Below, piece by piece: positions 20,519-28,146 of a stretch of 30,123 bases of DNA (position 1 is the first letter of the stretch; every line of letters begins with the position of its first letter). This DNA is from JAENVU01 sp031430375 (GTDB taxonomy: Bacteria; Actinomycetota; Acidimicrobiia; IMCC26256; JAENVU01), in the NCBI GenBank assembly GCA_031430375.1, contig JANPBJ010000152.1:1-30123 (forward strand), written 5' to 3'. Under the pieces are notes generated by a model that was not told the DNA's origin, ran no database searches, and saw nothing but the letters and a program-made list of their open reading frames with translations. Position numbers and translations under genes: made by a program.

Positions 20519-21163
20519 ATGACTCGCGTAGAAGTGTTCGTCGATCCGAGTTGCCCGTGGGCGTGGATCACGTCGCGTTGGCTCCTGGAGGTCGCGCCGC
20601 AGCGTGACCTTCACGTGATTTGGCGTTCGCACTGTCTGGAGATCCGAGACGACTACGGCACGAGCGACGCGATCGCTGAGGACCGGCGCGGCCAGGTGCT
20701 CGCCGCTCATGCGCTCTCTCACCGGATGTTGCGCATCTTCGAGGCGGTTCGAGCAGAAGCCGGCGAGGCCGGCGTGAACACGCTCTATTCGGCGTGGGGC
20801 GATCGCTTCTTCGCACGCGGTGCGACGCGCGACGAGCCCCTCTTGGCCGAATGCGTCACGGCCTCCGGCCTTGACACCGGTCTTCTCAGTGCCGCGGACG
20901 ACGAGCATTGGGATGCCCTGATCACCAGCGCTATGGAAGTCGCCTACGCATTTGGCGGACCGAAAACCCAGACTCCAACGATCGTCGTGTACGAGGAGCC
21001 GCCGCACGGTTACAAGGGTCCGGTGATGGCCCCTGCTCCCACCGGCGAAGGCGCCGTTCGGCTGTGGGACGCGGTGCAGGTGCTGGCGCGAGAGCCGGGC
21101 TTCTTCGAGTTCACCCGCCCCCGAACGAACCCGCCTCGAGGGCCGATACCTTCTCCGCGATGA
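20519..21163 (+). CDS. Mycothiol-dependent nitroreductase Rv2466c-like protein (DsbA-like thioredoxin fold)
   Basis: A 214-residue DsbA-like protein that matches M. tuberculosis Rv2466c along its length: VDPSCPWAWITSRWLLEV near the N-terminus, LYSAWGDRFFARG, TPTI, GPVMAPAPTGEGAVRLWD and FFEFTRPRTNPP at the C-terminus. Rv2466c is a mycothiol-linked oxidoreductase with a CPWC active site. Here the site is CPWA (C12-P-W-A15): the nucleophilic first cysteine is kept and the resolving cysteine is Ala. A monothiol mechanism using mycothiol for resolution would fit. The gene suggests that the organism makes mycothiol. The stop overlaps a seven-codon ATG ORF (ATGA) leading to the small ORF at 21180. 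Confidence 0.85.
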   Translation: MTRVEVFVDPSCPWAWITSRWLLEVAPQRDLHVIWRSHCLEIRDDYGTSDAIAEDRRGQVLAAHALSHRMLRIFEAVRAEAGEAGVNTLYSAWGDRFFARGATRDEPLLAECVTASGLDTGLLSAADDEHWDALITSAMEVAYAFGGPKTQTPTIVVYEEPPHGYKGPVMAPAPTGEGAVRLWDAVQVLAREPGFFEFTRPRTNPPRGPIPSPR

Positions 21164-21179
21164 GTGACTTCGGCCGCCC

Positions 21180-21296
21180 GTGAGCCAGGCGAAGAAAGAG
21201 GACGATGGAGCCATCGCCGCCTACCTGAAGAGTCGCGAGGGCCGGTCGATGATGAACCGAGTCGCACGCGGAGTGTTCGACATGCCGAAGAAGTAG
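21180..21296 (+). CDS. Putative small basic protein (38 aa)
   Basis: A GTG ORF of 38 residues beginning SQAKKEDDGAIAAYLKSREG after the start and ending ARGVFDMPKK. The sequence is charged, helix-prone and proline-poor, with coding-like third-position GC. It lacks a ribosome-binding site. A seven-codon ORF (MSDFGRP) links it to the gene upstream by ATGA and GTGA overlaps, so translation could be handed on from the nitroreductase gene. No function is recognised. An internal ATG-ATG at codons 24-25 is an alternative start but would leave only 15 residues. Confidence 0.4.
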   Translation: MSQAKKEDDGAIAAYLKSREGRSMMNRVARGVFDMPKK

Positions 21297-21322
21297 CCGC
21301 CCGATTATCGCCGTTCGCCCTC

Positions 21323-22024
21323 CTAGATCGAGGAAGCGAAGAACTCCGCGATCCAGCGGCCAACGGCGAGACGGTCGAGCGGTCGGCTCAACGAACTGCG
21401 GGCGGCCACCACCTTCTCCGTACCGATGAGTTCAATCCGCTGAGCGAGCAGCGCGTCGGCGAGTTCGGGTATGAACTCCGGGTGTGGTTGTAACGTCCAG
21501 GCGCGCTCACCGATCAGGAGACCCGCCACGGGACACCCGGTTGTGCGGGCGAGGAGCGTGGCGCCGGCAGGCACCGCCGTCACCTGGTCTTCGTGGCTCG
21601 CGATCAAGGCAACGCGGGAGAGCGCCGGCTGCATCCAAGGACGGTGTTCCACGATTTCGTAGTCCTGCACACCAACCTGCCAGCCGTCGGCGGCGCGTTC
21701 CACGGGCACCCCAAGGGCCTGAGCCGCGAGCTGGTGGCCGAAGCAGATACCCACATAGGGACGCTCGAACTCGATGAGATTCCGCACGAGATCCTCGGCT
21801 GCACCGATCCAAGGGTGGCCGTCATAGACCGAACAACGACTGGGGGAGAGCAACCAGCCGTCGCACTCGTCCACATTGGAGGGAAAGCGGTCTTCGTCGA
21901 GGTTGTACGGCACCAGCTCGACGCCCAGGCCCGTCAACAACGTTGCAAAGAGCTCGGGATAGTCGCCCGCGATGTGGGTACTGGCGGGCGCCACATGGCC
22001 CACCATCAGCAAGCCAACCCGCAT
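21323..22024 (-). CDS. Class I glutamine amidotransferase-like protein
   Basis: A 233-residue stand-alone GATase1 domain. The nucleophile elbow GICFGHQLAAQALG has C94, and the catalytic pair H181-E183 is in LQPHPEF, so the triad is complete. It resembles the amidotransferase half of GMP synthase and relatives of the gamma-glutamyl hydrolase type such as YfeJ. Stand-alone members include enzymes that hydrolyse gamma-glutamyl compounds. The ATG overlaps the upstream SsuD-like stop (TGATG), so it is third in a leftward operon. No synthase partner is adjacent. The exact reaction is unknown. Confidence 0.85.
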   Translation of the reverse strand: MRVGLLMVGHVAPASTHIAGDYPELFATLLTGLGVELVPYNLDEDRFPSNVDECDGWLLSPSRCSVYDGHPWIGAAEDLVRNLIEFERPYVGICFGHQLAAQALGVPVERAADGWQVGVQDYEIVEHRPWMQPALSRVALIASHEDQVTAVPAGATLLARTTGCPVAGLLIGERAWTLQPHPEFIPELADALLAQRIELIGTEKVVAARSSLSRPLDRLAVGRWIAEFFASSI

Positions 22025-23130
22025 CAACGGAAGGAGAAGACGGGTGCGCTCGGTCCATCGAGTGGCGGCAGGTGCCCGGCTTCGCGCAGGATCGGCATCA
22101 CGCCCTCCCCGAACCAGTAGGCCTCTTCGAGGTGCGGATAGCCGGAGAGAATGAACTCGACGAACCCGAGTCCGTGGTATTCGAGCATCCGTTCGGCCAC
22201 TTCGTCGTAACTGCCCACGAGCGCAGTCCCCACGCCGCCGCGCACAAGCCCGACGCCGGCCCAGACATTCGGATGGAGCAGCAAGTGGTCACGGTCGCCG
22301 CCGTGGAGTTCGGCCATGCGCTTCTGGCCGACGGACTGCGTAGTTGCAAAGTCCTTCTGCGCATCCGCGATGTCTTCTGGATTCATGGCCGTCACCAACG
22401 CATCGGCCGCGGTCCATGCCGCGGCCGCCGTGGGCCGAGCGATCACGTGGAACCGGATCCCCAGCTTCAACGTGCGCCCCGCCGCCGCGGCGAGCGTGCG
22501 CATCCGCGTCACCCGTTCGGCCACCATGGCGGGTGGTTCACCCCATGCGAGATACACGTCGACGTGCTCCGCCGCCACCGCCTCCGCGGCAGCCGACGCG
22601 CCACCGAAATAGATCTGCGGGAGTGGATCAGGGACGTTCCGAGTCGCCGCCCCTTCCACGGAGAAAAACTCGCCGGAGAAGTCGAAGGGTTCTGGGCGCC
22701 AGGCGCCGCGCATCACCTGAATGAACTCCGCCGTTTGCGCGTACCGCGCGTTCTTGTCGTCGTGGATGCCGAACCGCGCGAGTTCGGCAGCTTCGGCACC
22801 CGTAACGATGTTCACCAGCAGCCGACCGCCAGACATCCGTTGGTACGTGGACGCCATTTGCGCAACAAGGGTGGGAGTGAGCAGTGCAGGCCGAAACGCC
22901 ACCAGGAACTTGATCCGACGGGTGAGCGGGAGCAGCGACGCGGTGGTCAGCCAGGCGTCTTCACATCCGGTCCCGCACGGCGTGAGCATCGCGTCGTAGC
23001 CGAGGTCATCGCAGGCTTGCGCGAGCTGTGCAAGGTACGCATGGCTCGGAGCGCGCCGGTGGGAGGTAGGACTCGTGGGCAGTACTTCGCGCGAGTCGCC
23101 GCCTGTGGGCAGAAACCAATGGACCTTCAT
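22024..23130 (-). CDS. LLM-class flavin-dependent monooxygenase, alkanesulfonate monooxygenase (SsuD)-like
   Basis: A 368-residue luciferase-like enzyme close to the SsuD group. The start (MKVHWFLPTGGDSR) and TPCGTGCEDAWLTTASLL (C52/C56 region, near the conserved Cys of SsuD) fit, as do FLVAFRPALLTPTLVAQMASTYQRMSGGRLLVNIVTG and the C-terminal LSGYPHLEEAYWFGEGVMP. SsuD uses FMNH2 and oxygen to release sulfite from alkanesulfonates when sulfur is scarce. Length is slightly below the E. coli protein (381). No flavin reductase (SsuE) or sulfonate transporter is next to it. It is coupled by overlap to the carbonic anhydrase (ATGA) and to the amidotransferase (TGATG). Related families attack dimethyl sulfone or other substrates, so the sulfonate is inferred. 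Confidence 0.83.
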   Translation of the reverse strand: MKVHWFLPTGGDSREVLPTSPTSHRRAPSHAYLAQLAQACDDLGYDAMLTPCGTGCEDAWLTTASLLPLTRRIKFLVAFRPALLTPTLVAQMASTYQRMSGGRLLVNIVTGAEAAELARFGIHDDKNARYAQTAEFIQVMRGAWRPEPFDFSGEFFSVEGAATRNVPDPLPQIYFGGASAAAEAVAAEHVDVYLAWGEPPAMVAERVTRMRTLAAAAGRTLKLGIRFHVIARPTAAAAWTAADALVTAMNPEDIADAQKDFATTQSVGQKRMAELHGGDRDHLLLHPNVWAGVGLVRGGVGTALVGSYDEVAERMLEYHGLGFVEFILSGYPHLEEAYWFGEGVMPILREAGHLPPLDGPSAPVFSFR

Positions 23131-23633
23131 GGGCCGGCTCCGGCGTGGAGCAGGCCCGAGTCAACGTCGTACATGAGGCCGATCACTGCGATGTCTTCGG
23201 GGATCAACGGACAAGCACGGAGCACCGCGAGATCGGATGCCAGCACGGTCGGCGGATGGTCGATTGCAAGGAATTCCCAACCGTCGGCGGATGCACCGGA
23301 ACGAGCAGTGATCTCGACCCGCAGTTCCTCGTCGGTCGCTTGGGTCATCTTGCACCGCGTGTGCTGAATGACTGCGATCCGTTCCACGCCCAGGAGGTGC
23401 ACGGCCAGGACCAGCGATCGCAGCGCGTCCGGCGTTACCCGCGCGCCGGCGTTCCGCAGGATCTTGGCGTCGCCGGGGACGAGTCCGAGCATGGCGAGCG
23501 GTTCGATGCGTGAGTCGATGCAGGTAAGCACCGCGAGGCCGCGAGCAGCTTCCGGGCGCATGCCCCCGAGGTGGAAGGATTCCGAATAGACGGCGTTCGC
23601 CGCGAGAATGTCAGTGAAGGCTGGATCGGTCAT
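23127..23633 (-). CDS. Beta-class carbonic anhydrase
   Basis: A 168-residue zinc enzyme that interconverts CO2 and bicarbonate. The zinc ligands and catalytic dyad are visible: C38-x-D40-x-R42 in CIDSR, then H91 and C94 in HTRC. The length is short, as in mycobacterial Rv1284-type enzymes. It is the first gene of the leftward operon with the SsuD-like monooxygenase. A possible -10 (CAGAAT) ends seven bases before the ATG. No signal peptide is seen. Confidence 0.92.
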   Translation of the reverse strand: MTDPAFTDILAANAVYSESFHLGGMRPEAARGLAVLTCIDSRIEPLAMLGLVPGDAKILRNAGARVTPDALRSLVLAVHLLGVERIAVIQHTRCKMTQATDEELRVEITARSGASADGWEFLAIDHPPTVLASDLAVLRACPLIPEDIAVIGLMYDVDSGLLHAGAGP

Positions 23634-23640
23634 GGGCGTG

Positions 23641-23646
23641 ATTCTG
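23641..23646 (-). promoter_or_regulatory. Possible -10 box (CAGAAT) for the carbonic anhydrase operon
   Basis: CAGAAT on the minus strand is one base off TANNNT and ends seven bases before the ATG at 23633. No ribosome-binding site intervenes. Confidence 0.3.
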
Positions 23647-23668
23647 TCCGATCGACGCCCGCCACCTC

Positions 23669-23674
23669 TACGCT
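23669..23674 (+). promoter_or_regulatory. Possible -10 box (TACGCT) for the Rieske oxygenase gene
   Basis: TACGCT matches TANNNT and would give a leader of about 28 bases containing the ribosome-binding site GAAGGAA (23698-23704) before the GTG at 23709. Confidence 0.35.
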
Positions 23675-23708
23675 GGGCGGATCGTGGCCTCGAGATCGAA
23701 GGAATCGC

Positions 23709-25034
23709 GTGACGATTGAGCTGACGGATGCGGCGCCGGTGGGGGCCACGATCGCGAGTGTTGACCGCGTATCCGAGCCGTTTCGGGTTCCCGCGTCCCG
23801 GTACACGTCACCGGAGTGGGCCGACAGGGAAGCCGAGCATTTGTGGCCACACGTCTGGCAGATCGCCGGTACCGCCGATCATGTGGCCGAACCGGGGGAC
23901 TGGTTCGAGTACCAGGTGGGGTGGCTGTCGATCATCGTGCTGCGCACGGAAACCGGCACGCTCCGGGCGTACCAAAACGTGTGTCGCCACCGCGGCAATG
24001 TCCTCGCTTGCGGTGAAGGCCGCGGTCGTGCCGAGTTGCGCTGTGAATACCACCGGTGGTGTTGGAATCTCGACGGCATGCTGCGCGAGGTTCCGTCGCG
24101 CAAGGGCTTCGGTGCATTGCGCAACGACGACCATCCCCTGTTCGAGGTCCAGGTAGCGGAGTGGGCACCGTTCGTATTCGTCAACCTCGATCTCCACGCC
24201 GCGCCGCTCGACGAGTTCCTCGAAGGCATACCGGACGATGCGCCGTGGCTCGGGCTCGCTGACTTTCATTGCACCTACGATCTCGCCCTGCCGATGCCGT
24301 GCAACTGGAAGACGCTGATCGACGGCTTCAGCGAGACGTATCACGTCCAGGGACTCCACCGCGAGATGTTGTTCATGACCGACGATGTCAACTCGCCTCA
24401 GCACCTCTGGGACCGCCACGGGAAACTGGAACAGCCCTATGGCCTCGTGAGCCCGCGGCTACGCGATGGTGCGACCGACCAAGAGATATACGACGCGTTC
24501 GTTGCGGTGATGGGGACGCGTATCGGGAAACCGACCACGGAATCCGCCGGCCTTGCGCCCGATGTTCCCGATGGTGCATCGCTTCGGGACGTGCTTGCGG
24601 ATGCAGTGCGCGCCACCGCGCTTGAGGCCGGCGCGGATCTCTCCGAGCTCACGACGGCACAGGTCATGAACATGCAGCAGTACAACTTGTTTCCGAACAC
24701 CACAATCATTGCGTTCCCGGATCTGATGCAGGTGCTGAGTTCCCGGCCGGGTTCAACGCCCGATGAGTGCGTAGTGAGCATCTTGGTCTTCGAACGCCGA
24801 GCACCGATGGCACCGCGCACACCGCCGATGCGCTTGACGGTGGTGCCGTCGGACACTGATTTCGGGTTGGTGATCAACCAGGACGTCGGGGCCCTCAGCC
24901 GTATCCAGCGCGGGCTCCATCAACCCGGGTTCACGCACCTCACACTCTCGGGCGAGGAATGTCGGATCGCCAACCTGCATAGGAATCTCGAGCACTACCT
25001 TGGCATCGCTCCGTCCGAAGTCACCGGCGGCTGA
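23709..25034 (+). CDS. Rieske non-haem iron oxygenase, alpha (catalytic) subunit
   Basis: A 441-residue aromatic-ring-hydroxylating-type oxygenase. The Rieske [2Fe-2S] ligands are C92-x-H94 (CRHRG) and C112-x-x-H115 (CEYH). The mononuclear iron site is in NWKTLIDGFSETYHVQGLH, with H212 and H217 and the bridging D205; the third carboxylate ligand lies further on. The GTG start has a clear GAAGGAA site. No beta subunit, ferredoxin or reductase gene is next to it, so it depends on electron carriers encoded elsewhere. It is divergent from the carbonic anhydrase operon and convergent with the ThDP enzyme gene, 23 bases away. The substrate (aromatic, sterol or quaternary amine) is unknown. Confidence 0.9.
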   Translation: MTIELTDAAPVGATIASVDRVSEPFRVPASRYTSPEWADREAEHLWPHVWQIAGTADHVAEPGDWFEYQVGWLSIIVLRTETGTLRAYQNVCRHRGNVLACGEGRGRAELRCEYHRWCWNLDGMLREVPSRKGFGALRNDDHPLFEVQVAEWAPFVFVNLDLHAAPLDEFLEGIPDDAPWLGLADFHCTYDLALPMPCNWKTLIDGFSETYHVQGLHREMLFMTDDVNSPQHLWDRHGKLEQPYGLVSPRLRDGATDQEIYDAFVAVMGTRIGKPTTESAGLAPDVPDGASLRDVLADAVRATALEAGADLSELTTAQVMNMQQYNLFPNTTIIAFPDLMQVLSSRPGSTPDECVVSILVFERRAPMAPRTPPMRLTVVPSDTDFGLVINQDVGALSRIQRGLHQPGFTHLTLSGEECRIANLHRNLEHYLGIAPSEVTGG

Positions 25035-25057
25035 CCAACGTCGGCTCCCGCGGCAGG

Positions 25058-26629
25058 TCAAAAGCCCGAAGGAATGACCGCCTCGATGAGGTGCGGACCG
25101 GGTTCGGCTATCGCCCGTTCGAGCGCGACGGTCAACGCTTCGCCGTCCTCGGGTCGTTCGGCAGGGACTCCCATCCCACGGGCCAGTGCCACGAAGTCCA
25201 AGTCCGGCCGGGTGAGATCGAGCATCGACTTTGCCACCGGTCCCGGGCTCTCCACCCCCACTCGTGACAGCTCGAGGTTGAGGATGGCGTAGGAGCGATT
25301 CGCGAAGATCACGGTGGTTACATCGAGCCCTTCGCGCGCCTGCGTCCAGAGCGACTGCAACGTGTACATCGCGCTGCCGTCGGCCTGAAGGTTGATCACC
25401 GGTCGATCGGGACACGCCACCGCGGCTCCTGTGGCTACCGGCATCCCGAAGCCAATCGCACCCCCCGTGAGAGTGATCCAATCATGCGGTGCGCAACCGC
25501 CGGTGGCCGGCGATGCCCAAATGCCGCCGGTCTGGGCCTCGTCCACCACCACCGCACCCTCAGGCAAGACCGCACCCACAGCATCGGCGAGCACGGTACC
25601 CGTGAGTGCGCCCGTGGGACGCCCGGGGCGTACCGCGGCCGCGAGCCTCGCCGCCGCGCTGGTGACGCCGAGCGTCTCGGCCAGCGCCGCGATCGCGCCG
25701 GGACCATCTTCGGCAGCGTCGGTCAGCACGTGCACCGTGCAACCATTCGGCACGAGGTCGCTCTCGCGCCCGGGATAGGCGAAGAACGACACAGGCGACT
25801 TCGCACCCACGAGCACGAGATGTGTGAGCCCGGCGAGTTGCATCGCCGCGAACTCCGAGAGATATCCGAGCCGTTCGACCGGCGCGATTCCCGCGCCGCG
25901 GCGGAGCCGAGCGGGGAAGACTTCCGCCAGCACCTTCGCCCCGAAGGTGGCTGCAATGGCGTCGACCAGCGCGAGTGATGTCTCATCACGTGCGATGTCG
26001 TTGCCGACGAGAAACGCAAGCGGCGCGTCGGTCCGTAGGAGGGCGGCGATCTCGTCGACCGCGTTGGCATCGGGAGCCAGGGAATGCGGGACCGGCTGAC
26101 GCCCAGATGCCACGCCACCCTCGGACCACGAAATATCCGCCGGGAGAATCAGCGTTGCCACTTCGCCCGGCGACGTCCGCGCGGCCACGACCGCGGCGGC
26201 GGTATCGGCACCGAGCCCGCTCGAGGACTGCGACCGCCGTGTCCAGCCGGACACGTTCGCCGCGAGTGTCTCGATGTTGCTTTCCAGCGGCGCGTCGTAT
26301 TGCTTGTGGTACGTGGCGTGGTCACCCACGATGTTCACCATCGGCGTATGCGCGCGCCGGGCATTGTGCAGGTTCGCAATCCCGTTCCCGAGCCCGGGTC
26401 CGAGGTGGAGCAACGTGGCCGCCGGCCGACCGGTCATCCGGGCGTAGCCATCGGCCGCGCCGGTGACCACACCTTCGAAGAGGCCGAGGACCGCACGCAT
26501 GCGCGGCTCTCCGTCGAGCGCGGCGACAAAATGCATCTCCGACGTGCCCGGGTTGGTGAAACACACGTCGACGTCGTTGTCCACCAGCGTCCGCAGCAAG
26601 GACTGCGCACCGTTGAATGTTTCGCTCAT
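25058..26629 (-). CDS. Acetolactate synthase large-subunit-like ThDP-dependent enzyme
   Basis: A 523-residue protein of the pyruvate oxidase/acetolactate synthase superfamily. The catalytic ThDP-activating glutamate is E52 in GLFEGVVTGAADGYARM. The C-terminal ThDP/Mg motif is ADGSAMYTLQSLWTQAREGLDVTTVIFANRSYAIL, where the usual GDGS reads ADGS. N-terminal FTNPGTSEMHFVAALD is typical. It differs from biosynthetic IlvB in lacking a neighbouring small subunit (IlvN) and is closer in layout to benzoylformate-decarboxylase-like and orphan catabolic members. It follows the FAD oxidase gene with an ATGA overlap. Together they could turn a 2-hydroxyacid to a 2-oxoacid and then to an aldehyde or acyloin, which is an inference. 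Confidence 0.85.
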   Translation of the reverse strand: MSETFNGAQSLLRTLVDNDVDVCFTNPGTSEMHFVAALDGEPRMRAVLGLFEGVVTGAADGYARMTGRPAATLLHLGPGLGNGIANLHNARRAHTPMVNIVGDHATYHKQYDAPLESNIETLAANVSGWTRRSQSSSGLGADTAAAVVAARTSPGEVATLILPADISWSEGGVASGRQPVPHSLAPDANAVDEIAALLRTDAPLAFLVGNDIARDETSLALVDAIAATFGAKVLAEVFPARLRRGAGIAPVERLGYLSEFAAMQLAGLTHLVLVGAKSPVSFFAYPGRESDLVPNGCTVHVLTDAAEDGPGAIAALAETLGVTSAAARLAAAVRPGRPTGALTGTVLADAVGAVLPEGAVVVDEAQTGGIWASPATGGCAPHDWITLTGGAIGFGMPVATGAAVACPDRPVINLQADGSAMYTLQSLWTQAREGLDVTTVIFANRSYAILNLELSRVGVESPGPVAKSMLDLTRPDLDFVALARGMGVPAERPEDGEALTVALERAIAEPGPHLIEAVIPSGF

Positions 26630-28017
26630 GGCGTTCTCATTTCGTCGTCGAGGAGGATGCCGGGATTCAGGATGCCGAGCGGGTCGAACGCGGTCTTGAT
26701 GCGGCGCATCAACGCGAGCTTGGCCGGATCCTCGAGTTCGAGAAAGTAGCGCTGCTTGGCGCGCCCGACGCCGTGCTCGCCGGAGATCGCACCGCCCAGT
26801 CCGAGCCCGGTCTGGAACAACTCGTGCAGGACCTGGCTGCGGATCACGGGATCGCGTTGAAACACGGAGAGATGAACGTTGCCGTCACCCGCATGGCCAC
26901 ACCCGGCAATCCACGATGCCGTCCGAGTTGCTATGTCGGACACGTGCTCCATGAACTCGGGCAACGAGGCTCGTGGCACGACGATGTCCACGATGTCATC
27001 CGCGTTGTTGGCCTTGGCGACCCAGAATGACTTCTCGCGCGCATCGATCAGCGATGCTGCCGCTGCGCCGGGCAGCACATATACGTCGATCGCACCCAGT
27101 TCCGAAAGTTGCGCAGCGAGCGCTTCGACGTCTTCATCGAGCCGCGAGTCGGTGTGTTGTTCCATCATCACCACGAGATACGCGAGCGCGGTGTCTTGAA
27201 CCTCTTTCGGGATTCCGAGATCCAGCCCCACATGCGCGGTGATCGCGCTCAGTGTGATCATGTCGATGTACTCGAGGATCATGGGTCCGACTCCGCTCGC
27301 CACAATGCGCGGGATCGCGTGGGTCACCGCGTCGAGCGAAAGAAACGGCGCGAGCACCGTGGCGGTGAAGGGCGCACGGGGGTAGAGCCGAAGGGTGGCT
27401 TCGGTGACGAGTGCGAGCGTTCCTTCCGAGCCGATGATCATCTGCGTGAGGTCGTAGCCAGCCGTCGCCTTCACAAACTTTCCGCCGGTGCGGATCACTT
27501 CTCCGGTGGGAAGCACGGCCTCGAGCCCCAAGACTTGGTGGCGCGTGACCCCGTACTTCACCGCCCGCATGCCACCCGCGTTGGTAGCCACATTCCCTCC
27601 GAGACTCGCGCTGTACTCGCCGGGGTACACGGGGTACGCGAGCCCGTGCGGTGCCAGCGCGGCATCGAGTTCAGCCAGGGTCACACCCGGCTGCACCACG
27701 GCCACGTGATTCTCGGTATCGATCTCCAGAATCCGATTCATGCGTTCAAACGAGATCACGAGTGACTTCGGGGTTGGGGTGCATGCGCCGCTCAGCCCGG
27801 TTCCGCTGCCCCGAGCGGTCACCGGAATATGTTCAGCGGTGGCGATTGCCAACAACGCCACGACCTCCGCAGTGGATCCGGGCCGGGCGACGAAGGCGGG
27901 GAGGACCGCCGCAATGGTGAGTGCCTCGTCGTGGCCGTAGTCCTCACTGATGGCATCGCCGTGGAGCACGTGACCGGCGCCGATCGCATCGCTGAAGGCG
28001 CCAAGTAGGTCGGTCAT
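26626..28017 (-). CDS. FAD-binding oxidase/dehydrogenase, GlcD/D-lactate dehydrogenase type
   Basis: A 463-residue flavoenzyme of the VAO/PCMH superfamily that oxidises a 2-hydroxyacid such as glycolate or D-lactate. The FAD-binding loop is TARGSGTGLSGACTP, followed by PGEYSASLGGNVATNAGGMRAVKYG and GSEGTLALVTEATL. The C-terminal FAD-oxidase domain contains CGHAGDGNVH (metal/substrate site) and SGEHGVGRAKQRYF. ATG 28017 is chosen for its AAGGGA site; an upstream in-frame ATG would add seven residues. It is the first gene of the operon with the ThDP enzyme. No GlcE or GlcF partner is present, so it resembles single-subunit enzymes. Confidence 0.9.
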   Translation of the reverse strand: MTDLLGAFSDAIGAGHVLHGDAISEDYGHDEALTIAAVLPAFVARPGSTAEVVALLAIATAEHIPVTARGSGTGLSGACTPTPKSLVISFERMNRILEIDTENHVAVVQPGVTLAELDAALAPHGLAYPVYPGEYSASLGGNVATNAGGMRAVKYGVTRHQVLGLEAVLPTGEVIRTGGKFVKATAGYDLTQMIIGSEGTLALVTEATLRLYPRAPFTATVLAPFLSLDAVTHAIPRIVASGVGPMILEYIDMITLSAITAHVGLDLGIPKEVQDTALAYLVVMMEQHTDSRLDEDVEALAAQLSELGAIDVYVLPGAAAASLIDAREKSFWVAKANNADDIVDIVVPRASLPEFMEHVSDIATRTASWIAGCGHAGDGNVHLSVFQRDPVIRSQVLHELFQTGLGLGGAISGEHGVGRAKQRYFLELEDPAKLALMRRIKTAFDPLGILNPGILLDDEMRTP

Positions 28018-28146
28018 CGGTGCGTCCCTTCGGTTCATTCGTGCGGGAGGGCTTCGGCGCAGTGTGGCCGGCCGTGGGCGTGGTGTGCATCTGTAGACGC
28101 GGAGCGGGGACGGTGGCAAGCGATCTGATCGCGGAGTCTGCCTTGT

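Noticed and set aside
21943..23367. A 474-codon open frame on the plus strand opposite the SsuD-like and carbonic anhydrase genes
   Set aside because: It is antisense to two well-recognised genes with intact motifs. Its own translation is Arg/His/Pro-rich with no recognisable domain, as expected for shadow frames in GC-rich DNA.
25034..25080. Terminator hairpin between the Rieske and ThDP genes (TGACC ... GGTCA)
   Set aside because: Only a 5-bp stem with a long loop; too weak to call.
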